Source: Bacteroidia bacterium | Lineage (GTDB): Bacteria > Bacteroidota > Bacteroidia > Flavobacteriales_D > Cryomorphaceae | Assembly: GCA_030427905.1 (NCBI GenBank) | Contig: JAUICL010000004.1 | Coordinates: 62,001-126,000 of the forward strand | Direction of reading: 5' to 3' | DNA length: 64,000 nucleotides | In this document: one piece after another, positions 36,682-44,445 of the stretch | Layout: the number at the start of each line of letters is the position of its first letter | How positions within the stretch are numbered: the first letter of the stretch is position 1 | Notes under the pieces: generated by a model | What the model was told of the DNA's origin: nothing | Databases searched by the model: none | The model's input: the letters and a program-made list of their open reading frames with translations, nothing else | Position numbers and translations under genes: made by a program

Positions 36682-38079
36682 ATGCAATACAAGTACGGAA
36701 CGTTTTTTAAGCTTCTGAACGCCCTGATTGACTACTTGGTCTTGAACGTTACTTTAGCCATTTCTCTGCTCATTATTTGGCCAGAGGCGGTCGAAGCATC
36801 TATCGTAAATGATGTGAGATTTCACATCCTTCTTTTCAACCTACTTTGGTTTTTTGCGTCGAATTCGACTAAGCTTTACGACCGTATATTGAAAACAGAA
36901 GCTATTCCAACCCTCAAGAAGGCCATGTGGACCTTGGCTTTGTTTCTGATTACTCCTATCCTGATCAGTTTCTTGGTGCCTAAATTGATCGTGCCTCTTG
37001 ATTACCTTTTTTCCATCTTACTCGTTCTTGCTGGTGTAATTCTAACGTGCAAAATCCTTTTTCTTTCTGTTAGAAAATCTCAAAGAAGATACTGGGTTGA
37101 TTACAAGAAGGTCGTTATTCTTGGGTCAGGTCAGGCAGCACACGAACTATCAGAATTCTTTATCGAAAACCCCAATACAGGATACCTGATACAGGGTTAT
37201 TTTGATGACGAGCCAAATCCTTCCTTATCGAAGAGAATTAAGTATTTGGGCAAATCGGATAATGCGATTGAGTACGCATCTGAAAATGGATGTTCTGAGA
37301 TTTTTAGCGCTCTTAGAGCAGATAGACTTGACAAGGTTAAGGCCATGATGAAAGAAGCCGATAAGAAATTGATTCGGTTCAGATTGGTTCCTGATTTAAC
37401 TGCCTTCATTGAGAAAAACGTGTTCATCGATTACTGTGGAGCCCTGCCAGTGCTTAGTACAAGAAACGAACCGTTAGAGGTAAAAGTCAATGAAATGGTC
37501 AAGCAAGGTTTTGACTATGTCTTTGCTGCGTTTACGACTTTGTTTGTTTTGAGCTGGTTAGTCCCAATCATTGCGATTGCGATCAAGCTCGACTCAAGAG
37601 GCCCCGTATTTTTCCGTCAGTTGAGATCTGGAAAAGACAACAAACCTTTTTTCTGCTTGAAGTTTCGAAGTATGTATGTGAATGCCGAAGCCGATAGCAA
37701 ACAAGCTACCAAAGGCGATAAGCGAATCACGAGGGTAGGAGCCTTCTTGAGAAAAACAAGCCTGGATGAACTACCACAGTTTTTCAATGTTCTCATGGGC
37801 GATATGTCTATAGTAGGGCCGCGACCACACATGCTCAAGCACACCGAAGATTACTCTGAAGTGGTAAACGATTTTATGGTTCGCCAGTACGTTACTCCGG
37901 GCATTACCGGTTGGGCTCAGGTCAATGGGTACCGAGGTGAAACCAAAGAAACGGAAAGTATGTCCAAACGTGTGAAAGCTGACCTCTGGTACATGGAAAA
38001 CTGGAGCTTGCTACTCGACCTGAAAATCGTGTTCCTTACAATCTTCATGGCGCTAAAAGGAGACGAGAAGGCATACTAG
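36682..38079 (+). CDS. Undecaprenyl-phosphate sugar phosphotransferase (WcaJ/WbaP-like)
   Basis: 465 residues. Four N-terminal helices (about 10-130) and a Rossmann-like CoA-binding domain (about 140-240, with KVVILGSGQAAHEL) precede the C-terminal catalytic domain (about 275-465). The latter has the reentrant helix and the motifs FRQLRSGKDNKPF, KFRSMYVNAE, LRKTSLDELPQF and VGPRPH. It starts repeat-unit synthesis by moving a hexose-1-phosphate onto undecaprenyl phosphate. In many Bacteroidota loci it is first or last; here it is last and separately promoted. Confidence 0.96.
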   Translation: MQYKYGTFFKLLNALIDYLVLNVTLAISLLIIWPEAVEASIVNDVRFHILLFNLLWFFASNSTKLYDRILKTEAIPTLKKAMWTLALFLITPILISFLVPKLIVPLDYLFSILLVLAGVILTCKILFLSVRKSQRRYWVDYKKVVILGSGQAAHELSEFFIENPNTGYLIQGYFDDEPNPSLSKRIKYLGKSDNAIEYASENGCSEIFSALRADRLDKVKAMMKEADKKLIRFRLVPDLTAFIEKNVFIDYCGALPVLSTRNEPLEVKVNEMVKQGFDYVFAAFTTLFVLSWLVPIIAIAIKLDSRGPVFFRQLRSGKDNKPFFCLKFRSMYVNAEADSKQATKGDKRITRVGAFLRKTSLDELPQFFNVLMGDMSIVGPRPHMLKHTEDYSEVVNDFMVRQYVTPGITGWAQVNGYRGETKETESMSKRVKADLWYMENWSLLLDLKIVFLTIFMALKGDEKAY

Positions 38080-38140
38080 TCAAACAGAACCTGTGTTGAT
38101 TTTTCGTTAAGAATTCTATCTTAAGTAGACCATTGAGCGG

Positions 38141-38156
38141 TATCTTTGTAACTTTG
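38141..38156 (+). promoter_or_regulatory. Two tandem TAnnTTTG boxes before the small acidic protein gene
   Basis: TATCTTTG (38141-38148) runs directly into TAACTTTG (38149-38156). Both fit the -7 consensus. They lie 27-42 bases before the ATG at 38183 and would drive that gene and probably the SulP gene after it. Neither has a well-spaced -33 TTG. Confidence 0.5.
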
Positions 38157-38182
38157 TCCGTCATAACCGACGGTTGAATTCA

Positions 38183-38488
38183 ATGATATCACGGTCTAAG
38201 TGTTTCTTCTGTATTCTTATTCTTTCGATATTCGTAGCGAATATCTCGGCTGTGGGTATTTCCTATATTGATGATGAGATCATAGAGTGCTGTGAATTAC
38301 CTGATGAACAGAATGACAAAGAAGATTCAGAAGAAGAGTCCAAAGACAGTGAAGAGTTCATTGATCGCAGTAAGATTTGGTATATCCCATTGGATAGCGT
38401 AGTCGCGTTTCGAAATTCATACTCAGAATACAGGTTTGAAGTAGTTATTGAGATTCTTATTCCGCCTCCGGATTTGCTAGTTGTATAA
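38183..38488 (+). CDS. Small secreted acidic protein upstream of the SulP transporter
   Basis: 101 residues from ATG at 38183 (a TTG three codons earlier is less likely). A hydrophobic signal-like segment covers about 8-28, followed by an acidic stretch of Asp/Glu with few other residues (about 31-62), then an aromatic section and a C-terminus ending in IPPPDLLVV. The Pro-Pro-Pro ending after a short strand resembles small uncharacterised Bacteroidota proteins. Function unknown. It lies 55 bases before the transporter gene and probably shares its transcript. Confidence 0.6.
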   Translation: MISRSKCFFCILILSIFVANISAVGISYIDDEIIECCELPDEQNDKEDSEEESKDSEEFIDRSKIWYIPLDSVVAFRNSYSEYRFEVVIEILIPPPDLLVV

Positions 38489-38543
38489 GCGTCTATTACA
38501 TTCTAACACAACCTGGGCATTTCGCCTTTACAACTAGTATTAC

Positions 38544-40139
38544 ATGAATTCTCCTATTAAATCGGGGTTCTTTGGAAACCTCAAAAAAGATTTTCCGGCA
38601 AGTATTGTCGTTTTTCTCGTTGCACTCCCACTTTGCTTGGGAATAGCACTCGCCTCTGGCGCTCCTTTGTTTTCTGGTATTATTGCTGGAATAGTAGGGG
38701 GGATAGTCGTAGGGGCGCTCAGCGGGTCCCCTCTTGGAGTAAGTGGGCCAGCGGCTGGGCTAGCCGTAATTGTACTTGAAGCAATCACCGACCTCGGCGC
38801 CTTTGATGTATTTCTTTTGGCTGTAGTATTGGCGGGTGTTATTCAGGCCATTCTCGGTTTTCTGAGAGCAGGAGTTATCGGATACTATTTCCCGTCTTCA
38901 GTTATCAAAGGAATGCTATCGGGAATCGGGATTTTGATCATTCTCAAGCAGATCCCACATGCATTTGGCTACGATAAAGATCCTGAAGGAGACTGGAGTT
39001 TCTTTCAGGTTGATGGTGAAAATACGTTCACAGGAATAATGCATATCATGGATGCGGTGACCCCAGGGGCGGTGATGATCTCTGTTCTTGCTATGATAAT
39101 CCTGATCCTTTGGGAACGACCATTTATTAAGAATCTCGGCTTTACAAAGATCATTCAAGGGCCATTAGTGGCTGTTGTAGCGGGTATCGTAATGTACAGT
39201 TTGTTCAAAGGCACAAGCTATGAAGTGTCTGGAGAGCATTTGGTACAGATACCCGTTGCAGAGTCTTTCTCAGGGTTTTTAGGTCTATTTACATTTCCCG
39301 ACTTCTCGCAAATCATGAATCCAGCCATTTGGATTACTGCGGGAACAATAGCAGTTGTAGCAAGTTTGGAGACCTTGCTATGCGTTGAAGCAACTGACAA
39401 ACTGGATCCATACAAGCGAACGACCCCTACTAACCGAGAGCTTAAAGCTCAAGGTGTTGGAAATGTGATTTCTGGTTTGATCGGAGGGCTTCCGATAACT
39501 CAAGTAATCGTTCGCTCATCAGCAAACATTCAATCTGGTGGGATTTCGAAAACATCAGCAATTATCCATGGGGTTTTCCTACTAATATCAGCGATGGCCA
39601 TTCCAAAGGTGCTGAATATGATACCTCTCGCTAGTTTGGCGGCTATTCTTTTGGTGGTTGGTTACAAATTGGCGAAACCGACATTGTTTAAGCAAATGAT
39701 TAAAGCTGGTCCGGCTCAGTACATTCCATTCTTCGTTACAGTTGTGGGTATTGTATTCACAGACTTATTGATCGGGATCACACTGGGACTAATCGTTGGT
39801 ATTTTCCATATTTTATGGAATAATTACAGAACTCCGTATCACTTTACGGTAGCAGGCCATGAAACCGGAAAGCCGATCAGACTGGAGCTATCCGAGCAGA
39901 TGAGTTTCTTAAATAAGGCTAGCATACAGCGCACCTTGAACAGGTTGCCCAACAATACACATGTGATCATTGACGCCCGCAAAACCAAGAGCATCCACCC
40001 CGATGTAATCGAAATCATCGAAGACTTCAAAGCAAATGCTTTGATTAGAGATATTAAATTGGAAGTAGAGGGGCTAGGAGTAAGAGAGAATCACGACTCT
40101 GAAGCTCATCTGAAAGAAGTAATTGAAGATAAGCTTTAA
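38544..40139 (+). CDS. SulP family inorganic anion transporter
   Basis: 531 residues. N-terminal DFPASIVVFLVALPLCLGIALASG is the SulP transport domain start; about ten to twelve further helices run to about 430. A reduced STAS domain (about 435-520, with NNTHVIIDARKTKSIHPDVIEII) ends the protein. SulP proteins carry sulfate, bicarbonate, chloride or other anions, often with sodium or protons. Many Bacteroidota SulP genes stand next to a carbonic anhydrase gene and are bicarbonate uptake systems; none is present here, so the anion is unclear. Confidence 0.94.
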   Translation: MNSPIKSGFFGNLKKDFPASIVVFLVALPLCLGIALASGAPLFSGIIAGIVGGIVVGALSGSPLGVSGPAAGLAVIVLEAITDLGAFDVFLLAVVLAGVIQAILGFLRAGVIGYYFPSSVIKGMLSGIGILIILKQIPHAFGYDKDPEGDWSFFQVDGENTFTGIMHIMDAVTPGAVMISVLAMIILILWERPFIKNLGFTKIIQGPLVAVVAGIVMYSLFKGTSYEVSGEHLVQIPVAESFSGFLGLFTFPDFSQIMNPAIWITAGTIAVVASLETLLCVEATDKLDPYKRTTPTNRELKAQGVGNVISGLIGGLPITQVIVRSSANIQSGGISKTSAIIHGVFLLISAMAIPKVLNMIPLASLAAILLVVGYKLAKPTLFKQMIKAGPAQYIPFFVTVVGIVFTDLLIGITLGLIVGIFHILWNNYRTPYHFTVAGHETGKPIRLELSEQMSFLNKASIQRTLNRLPNNTHVIIDARKTKSIHPDVIEIIEDFKANALIRDIKLEVEGLGVRENHDSEAHLKEVIEDKL

Positions 40140-40165
40140 GAAAAATTCATGCTATCAGAAAAAGA

Positions 40166-40196
40166 CGTCCTGAATAATCGGGACGCCTTTTTTTTT
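40166..40196. terminator. Bidirectional Rho-independent terminator
   Basis: CGTCC at 40166-40170 pairs with GGACG at 40181-40185 around a 10-base loop. Nine T follow on the plus strand (40188-40196) and an A run precedes (40159-40163), so it can serve both the SulP gene and the convergent DUF6428 gene. Confidence 0.85.
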
Positions 40197-40213
40197 GTGA
40201 TAGGAATAGCTTG

Positions 40214-40666
40214 TTAGCAGCAATTCCCGCCTGGAGAGCAGCAAGATTCACTTGCTGGGCTTTCTGAAGCCACCGGAATTCCACAGTTTTCCTTAGCAAG
40301 ACAATCGGTCTGCTTTTGTGTCAAAAGGAAGTTTTCACCATCAAACTCGAAACCATATTTCTCAATTGAGTTTCCCTGGTACTCGACTTCTACCTCCAAA
40401 TCACCCAAACCAATGGCCTTTTCAGAAAGCTCAATGATATGGAGCATTTTCTCGGGGTGGAGCCTATGGTTGTAGTCGTTTGCACTCCAAAGCTGGAGAC
40501 TTGCTTTCTTTTCTTCTCGAATGGTACCCCCACAATCTATAAACGTTTTGTTAATGATTCCCACTTCGGTTACGTGAAAGTGCGGTTCTACAAAACTTCC
40601 ATCCGGAAGTTTGATGCCAAATTCAGTGACTTCCTTCAATGCTGATTTTACTTCTGATATGTTCAT
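40214..40666 (-). CDS. DUF6428 family protein with Cys-rich tail
   Basis: 150 residues. The body matches the DUF6428 pattern found beside arsR in Bacteroidota arsenic loci: LPDGSFVEPHFHVTEVG (about 19-35) with conserved His residues, then a CGGT and a LQLW segment. The last 35 residues are rich in cysteine, ending in SCCSPGGNCC, a likely metal or arsenite ligand. There is no signal peptide. Function has not been described. It follows arsR by 48 bases, and carries its own copy of the element found before arsR. Confidence 0.8.
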   Translation of the reverse strand: MNISEVKSALKEVTEFGIKLPDGSFVEPHFHVTEVGIINKTFIDCGGTIREEKKASLQLWSANDYNHRLHPEKMLHIIELSEKAIGLGDLEVEVEYQGNSIEKYGFEFDGENFLLTQKQTDCLAKENCGIPVASESPASESCCSPGGNCC

Positions 40667-40679
40667 TTTTAACCTTCTT

Positions 40680-40699
40680 TATTGTGATAATACGATTAA
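40680..40699 (-). promoter_or_regulatory. Repeated 20-bp element before the DUF6428 gene
   Basis: The plus-strand sequence TATTGTGATAATACGATTAA matches the element before arsR at 17 of 20 positions. It ends 14 bases before the start codon at 40666, the same distance as the copy in front of arsR. It is either an ArsR operator or a duplicated promoter segment. Confidence 0.55.
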
Positions 40700-40714
40700 T
40701 AAATTCAAATTTTT

Positions 40715-41047
40715 TTAGCATCCGCAGTTGGCTTCGTCCAGATCTTGATTAAGGAATGTTGTGAGTACAACTTTCATTTTAGACCATTCATCTTTATCGA
40801 TACAGTAGCACACGCTCGTGCCTTCAATGTTTCCTTTGATTAGACCAACACTCTTCAATTCCTTCAAGTGCTGTGAGATGGTAGGTTGCGCAAGGCCAAT
40901 TTCGTTGACAATATCACCGCAAATACAGGAGTTCATTTCAAACAGATATTGAAGGATTGCGATCCGCGCTGGATGTCCCATCACCTTGGCATACCTAGCC
41001 ATTGCGTTCTGATCGGCGGTGAATATTTCAGTTTTTGATAGGCCCAT
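40715..41047 (-). CDS. ArsR/SmtB family metalloregulator
   Basis: 110 residues. A winged helix-turn-helix (about 20-95) with GLAQPTISQHLKELKSVGLI as recognition helix. C41 and C43 in SCICGD occupy the helix-3 position of the ArsR arsenite site (ELCVCDL), and further cysteines lie in VCYC and at the C-terminal CGC. It probably represses its own operon until arsenite, antimonite or another soft metal binds. Only the DUF6428 gene follows; no arsenate reductase or arsenite pump is present nearby. Confidence 0.9.
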   Translation of the reverse strand: MGLSKTEIFTADQNAMARYAKVMGHPARIAILQYLFEMNSCICGDIVNEIGLAQPTISQHLKELKSVGLIKGNIEGTSVCYCIDKDEWSKMKVVLTTFLNQDLDEANCGC

Positions 41048-41058
41048 GCGGCATATTT

Positions 41059-41079
41059 ATATTGCAATATTACGATTAA
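41059..41079 (-). promoter_or_regulatory. Candidate ArsR operator: 12-bp palindrome and 20-bp repeated element
   Basis: ATATTGCAATAT (41059-41070) is a perfect palindrome. It is part of TATTGCAATATTACGATTAA (41060-41079), which recurs 17/20 before the next gene. It ends 13 bases before the arsR start codon, a place where a bound repressor would block transcription. A degenerate third copy of the right half lies near 41111-41119. Confidence 0.6.
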
Positions 41080-41151
41080 AGAATATTCTATGCAATTGAA
41101 ACGTGAATATTATGATTTTCCTATTTGAAGAAAATGTATAAAAACAGAAAA

Positions 41152-41175
41152 GGCCCTCATCCTGAGAATTGGGCC
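41152..41175 (-). terminator. Probable terminator of the RskA-like lipoprotein gene
   Basis: GGCCC at 41152-41156 pairs with GGGCC at 41171-41175 around a 14-base loop; on the minus strand a T-rich stretch (complement of 41141-41151) follows. It is 21 bases after the stop at 41196. Confidence 0.65.
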
Positions 41176-41195
41176 CTCTCTGCATGATATTCGGA

Positions 41196-42101
41196 TTAGC
41201 GCGATACTGTTCCGTAAGGAAAGTTTGTCATGACTTGGATGTCCATGTCGATAACTGTATGTTCTGGCGCGTTTGATTCTACCATATGAATCAAAGGCTT
41301 AAAGGCAAATGGAGCGGGGGAGTTGTCTGGTACAGGCTCGATTGAAATGACAATGGCGCCACCTCTCAAATCGGTTGGAAAAGAAAGATTGGCAGGTGCA
41401 TTCATAATAAAGTCTTCTCCGGGGAATGCGGGTCCACTTGCGTCGGTGCCGCTGTAGAGAGCCGAATTGTCAGCCCCTTCTACACTTGTAATGGTACCTG
41501 TAGAAACTGGAGTTCCGTTTATCACTGCCCAACCTTCGTATGCCCAATTGGCGGGCAGTTCTGGTAAGTCAAGTGTAGGCATACCCACCGCTGGATCTAG
41601 AAACCAGACTCCACTAAATTCGTCGTCCATAGACATCGTTGTAGGAGTGGCCAGAATGTAGGCTCCGGTTGAGTTTCCAAAGTCTGCATTGAGTGCTGCT
41701 GGGTGATCCACACTCACAGTAGCCGTGTTTCCAGAAAAGGCCCCACCGAGTATTTTGATATCGCTGGGAGCAGGATCGCTGTCGGGATAGGGTTCAATGC
41801 TCAGCACATAGGCTGTAGCCGTTTCTAGGTCTGTTTCACTGACTGAAAATGAGATGGAACTAGGATCTCCTGATGCATCCACTTGAAAGAGACCCGTTGA
41901 TACTGGGGCCCCATCTACTATAATCCAGCCTTCGTATCGCTCGTCGTCTGGAAGTGCTTCTAGATTGTCAATGTCCATGGTCAATGTAGCCATGCCCGGT
42001 TGTGGATTGGCAGGAGTCATGTCCTGATCGTCGTCGTTGTCGCAAGAAGCGAGGGCCAAGATAGACAGGCCGAGAGCTAGTTTTGTCGTTTTATTCATCA
42101 T
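41196..42101 (-). CDS. Lipoprotein with two RskA-like repeats
   Basis: 301 residues with a lipoprotein signal (lipobox LASCDNDDD). Two homologous halves follow: about 40-150 and about 165-300. Each begins YEGW and then has PVSTG, and later has an SIEP segment followed by SPAP or DPAP, as in the C-terminal periplasmic domain of RskA-type anti-sigma factors. There is no cytoplasmic part or membrane helix, so it cannot restrain a sigma factor directly; the domain is used here as an envelope module. It lies downstream of the two-component operon in the same direction and behind three 11-bp-spaced TCAC repeats. Confidence 0.75.
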   Translation of the reverse strand: MMNKTTKLALGLSILALASCDNDDDQDMTPANPQPGMATLTMDIDNLEALPDDERYEGWIIVDGAPVSTGLFQVDASGDPSSISFSVSETDLETATAYVLSIEPYPDSDPAPSDIKILGGAFSGNTATVSVDHPAALNADFGNSTGAYILATPTTMSMDDEFSGVWFLDPAVGMPTLDLPELPANWAYEGWAVINGTPVSTGTITSVEGADNSALYSGTDASGPAFPGEDFIMNAPANLSFPTDLRGGAIVISIEPVPDNSPAPFAFKPLIHMVESNAPEHTVIDMDIQVMTNFPYGTVSR

Positions 42102-42140
42102 GCTTATTTGTTGATTCAGAGCAAATGTCCGTCAACGGTA

Positions 42141-42168
42141 TCACGATGAATTCACATAGAAATCACAT
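42141..42168 (-). promoter_or_regulatory. Three TCAC direct repeats at 11-bp spacing
   Basis: TCACGA at 42141, TCACAT at 42152 and TCACAT at 42163: the starts are exactly 11 bases apart, the spacing of OmpR/PhoB-type response-regulator sites. They lie 40 to 67 bases before the lipoprotein start codon at 42101. The same spacing of TCAC occurs before the response-regulator gene. Confidence 0.55.
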
Positions 42169-42181
42169 TTCTGTGAGAATT
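42149..42181. repeat. Imperfect inverted repeat with 15-bp arms at the end of the histidine kinase gene
   Basis: The arms 42149-42163 and 42167-42181 pair at 13 of 15 positions around a CAC loop. The right arm includes the kinase stop codon. There is no U run, so it is a poor terminator; it overlaps the TCAC repeats and may be an operator or an mRNA end stabiliser. Confidence 0.5.
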
Positions 42182-43658
42182 AGGGTGCAATAGGGAGTTG
42201 GAAGGTGAAACTGATTCTCTGGTCTTTAAATGTGCTCACTTTAATAATGGAATCGTGAACTTCTAAGATTTTCTTAACAATAGCTAGACCGAGCCCCATT
42301 CCACCAGCGCCACTATCTTTCTGGCTATTGCCAGCTCGATAGTTTCTATCGAAGAGATGCTCTAATTCCTTCGGATTTATCGAATTGACAGAATTAGATA
42401 CCGTTGTTTTCACAGCGCCTTGCTCCAATTCTAGCTTCACATCAATATTCCCATTTTCGGGCGCATATTTTACAGCGTTGTCAAGCAAGTTTTGAAAAAC
42501 GCGGTTGATAAGCTTAACATCTGCCAGTACATTGGTGTTGGCCCCTGAATCAATTTCGGTTTTGATCTCTATTCCTTTTTTCTTGGCGATAAGGCGATAT
42601 TCTTCAGTTATCCGCTCAACTTCTTCTGAAATGGCGATTTTTTCTTGCTCGAGTTTTACTTGACCTGATTCGAGTTTGCTCAATTCAAATAAGTCGGTTA
42701 CTAGTCTGTTTAACTTCTGGCCGCTACGGAAAATGATGTCTAAATACTTCTTGCGCTGTTCTTGATTCAGTTCGGCATCCTTGATCACCAGTGTTTCGAT
42801 ATAACCGTTGATCACCGCAAGTGGACTGCGCAAATCATGAGATACATTGGCTATTAGCTCTCTGCGCAGGGTGTCTACCTCCTTGAGTTCGTCTATGTTT
42901 TTGACGATGGTGTCAGCCATCGAGTTAAAGGTTTCGCCAATGGTGGCGAGCTCATCCTTTCGTGAGATTTCTACCCGCTTTTGGTAATCTCCATCGGCAA
43001 AGGCGCGCATGGTTTCGGCTACATTTCTGACATTTTTGGTGAGAAAGAAAATAAGTACGACACCCAGACCTAGGGAGAATATCAGAGTGATAATGAATGT
43101 GGAAGTTCCAACCCGAATAAAATAGCTTCCAAGAAGGGCTTGCGATACATTTTCGTACGATTCGCTAGCCAAAACCATATAGACGTAGCCTTGGAGTTCA
43201 CCATTTTCTTCAATGGATGTGGCCGAAAAAACGGTTTGCTCACCCGGTTTTCTCGGATCATCTCCAAGTACGAAGCCCTTTCCTCCGGAACTGATAAACT
43301 CTTTAACAGGAGAAATGTCGACTGATTTAAGTCTCACTTTCTTATCTAAAACGACATACGATAGGATCGCCCCTGACTCGTCGAGCAAGTACACTTCCAA
43401 TGTTGGGTTTACCGCCATCATAGAGTGCATGATCTTTCCCAGGGCTTCTTCGTTTACTGCTCCATCTACAAAAGGATTTACTTCTAAGAGCATATGCTCG
43501 GCCACGTGGGCATTCAGTTTTTGGGTAGTTTCCTGATAATATCTTTTAGCTGAATAGGCCGTGATCAAGATGTACGACAAACCAAGGATTACCAAAATAC
43601 CCAAAAGGGCAAGGGCCAAGCGCCATACTAAGGATTGTCTCAAGCTCGTTTTGTTCAT
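42180..43658 (-). CDS. Sensor histidine kinase (HAMP, HisKA, HATPase)
   Basis: 492 residues from ATG at 43658; the open frame runs 13 codons further but overlaps the response regulator. One N-terminal helix (about 18-40), a periplasmic sensor of about 140 residues without recognised fold, a second helix (about 175-198), HAMP, HisKA with H274 in NVSHDLRSPLAV, and an HATPase with N, G1 and G2 boxes (LLDNAVKY; GAGGMGLGLAIV). It would phosphorylate the response regulator encoded 2 bases upstream. The stimulus is unknown. Confidence 0.95.
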   Translation of the reverse strand: MNKTSLRQSLVWRLALALLGILVILGLSYILITAYSAKRYYQETTQKLNAHVAEHMLLEVNPFVDGAVNEEALGKIMHSMMAVNPTLEVYLLDESGAILSYVVLDKKVRLKSVDISPVKEFISSGGKGFVLGDDPRKPGEQTVFSATSIEENGELQGYVYMVLASESYENVSQALLGSYFIRVGTSTFIITLIFSLGLGVVLIFFLTKNVRNVAETMRAFADGDYQKRVEISRKDELATIGETFNSMADTIVKNIDELKEVDTLRRELIANVSHDLRSPLAVINGYIETLVIKDAELNQEQRKKYLDIIFRSGQKLNRLVTDLFELSKLESGQVKLEQEKIAISEEVERITEEYRLIAKKKGIEIKTEIDSGANTNVLADVKLINRVFQNLLDNAVKYAPENGNIDVKLELEQGAVKTTVSNSVNSINPKELEHLFDRNYRAGNSQKDSGAGGMGLGLAIVKKILEVHDSIIKVSTFKDQRISFTFQLPIAP

Positions 43659-43660
43659 GA

Positions 43661-44353
43661 TCAAATTTCTTCGTTGAATCGGTATCCAACTCCCCATGAA
43701 GTCTGGATCAACTCGGGATAGTCTTCGAGAATTTCAATTTTAGTTCGCAGCCTATTGACATGAGAGTTGACCGTGTGCTCATACCCATTAAATTCATAGC
43801 CCCATACAATATTTAGGAGTTCTTCCCGGCTATAATTTCGGCCTGGGTTGCCAGCCATTAGAGCGAGCAGACCAAACTCCTTTGGGGTGAGTTCGATTCG
43901 ATTTCCATCGAGCATGACAAGGCGCTTGTTCTGATCAATGCTCAGCTTTCCGCGTTCTATAACACTTGCTTCTTGGTCTATTGGTTTCAATTCTGATCTA
44001 CGAAAAATCGCTTTGACACGTGCTATGAGTTCGCGAATGCCAAACGGTTTGGTGAGATAGTCGTCAGCGCCAGATTCCAGACCCAATACCTTGTCGAATT
44101 CCTCCGCTTTTGCAGTTAGCATGAGTATGGGCGTATGGTTCTCGTGAGCCCGTAGTTTCTGGCAAATTGATAATCCGTCCATTTCAGGAAGCATCAGATC
44201 TAGAATGATCAAATCAAAATTCTTTTCTCTTGCTATGTCGTAGGCCTCACGACCGTTAAACACGGAACTAATATCACAACCCAGGTCTGAAAGATGGAGT
44301 GCTACCAAGTCCGAAATATCCCGGTCATCTTCTACCAAAAGTACTTTCTTCAT
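43661..44353 (-). CDS. OmpR/PhoB-family response regulator
   Basis: 230 residues from ATG at 44353 (a TTG three codons upstream is less likely). Receiver domain: D9 and D10 in VEDDRD, phospho-acceptor D52 in ILDLMLPEMDG, and K in LTKPFG (about 102). A winged-helix DNA-binding domain (about 135-228) has LTPKEFGLLALMAGNPG and VNSHVNRLRTKI. It pairs with the histidine kinase. TCAC repeats before this gene suggest autoregulation. Confidence 0.96.
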   Translation of the reverse strand: MKKVLLVEDDRDISDLVALHLSDLGCDISSVFNGREAYDIAREKNFDLIILDLMLPEMDGLSICQKLRAHENHTPILMLTAKAEEFDKVLGLESGADDYLTKPFGIRELIARVKAIFRRSELKPIDQEASVIERGKLSIDQNKRLVMLDGNRIELTPKEFGLLALMAGNPGRNYSREELLNIVWGYEFNGYEHTVNSHVNRLRTKIEILEDYPELIQTSWGVGYRFNEEI

Positions 44354-44378
44354 GCCTGGCAAAGTAAGATTACAAATC

Positions 44379-44393
44379 TCACGAAAATGTCAC
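44379..44393 (-). promoter_or_regulatory. Two TCAC direct repeats 11 bp apart before the response-regulator gene
   Basis: TCACGA at 44379 and TCACAA at 44390, 26 to 40 bases before the start codon at 44353. The pattern repeats the triplet found before the lipoprotein gene downstream of this operon and suggests binding by the encoded regulator. Confidence 0.5.
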
Positions 44394-44445
44394 AAAGGCG
44401 ATAAAAGCTTGGTTTTGAACTTAACAGGTGCGTTTTATAACTCGT

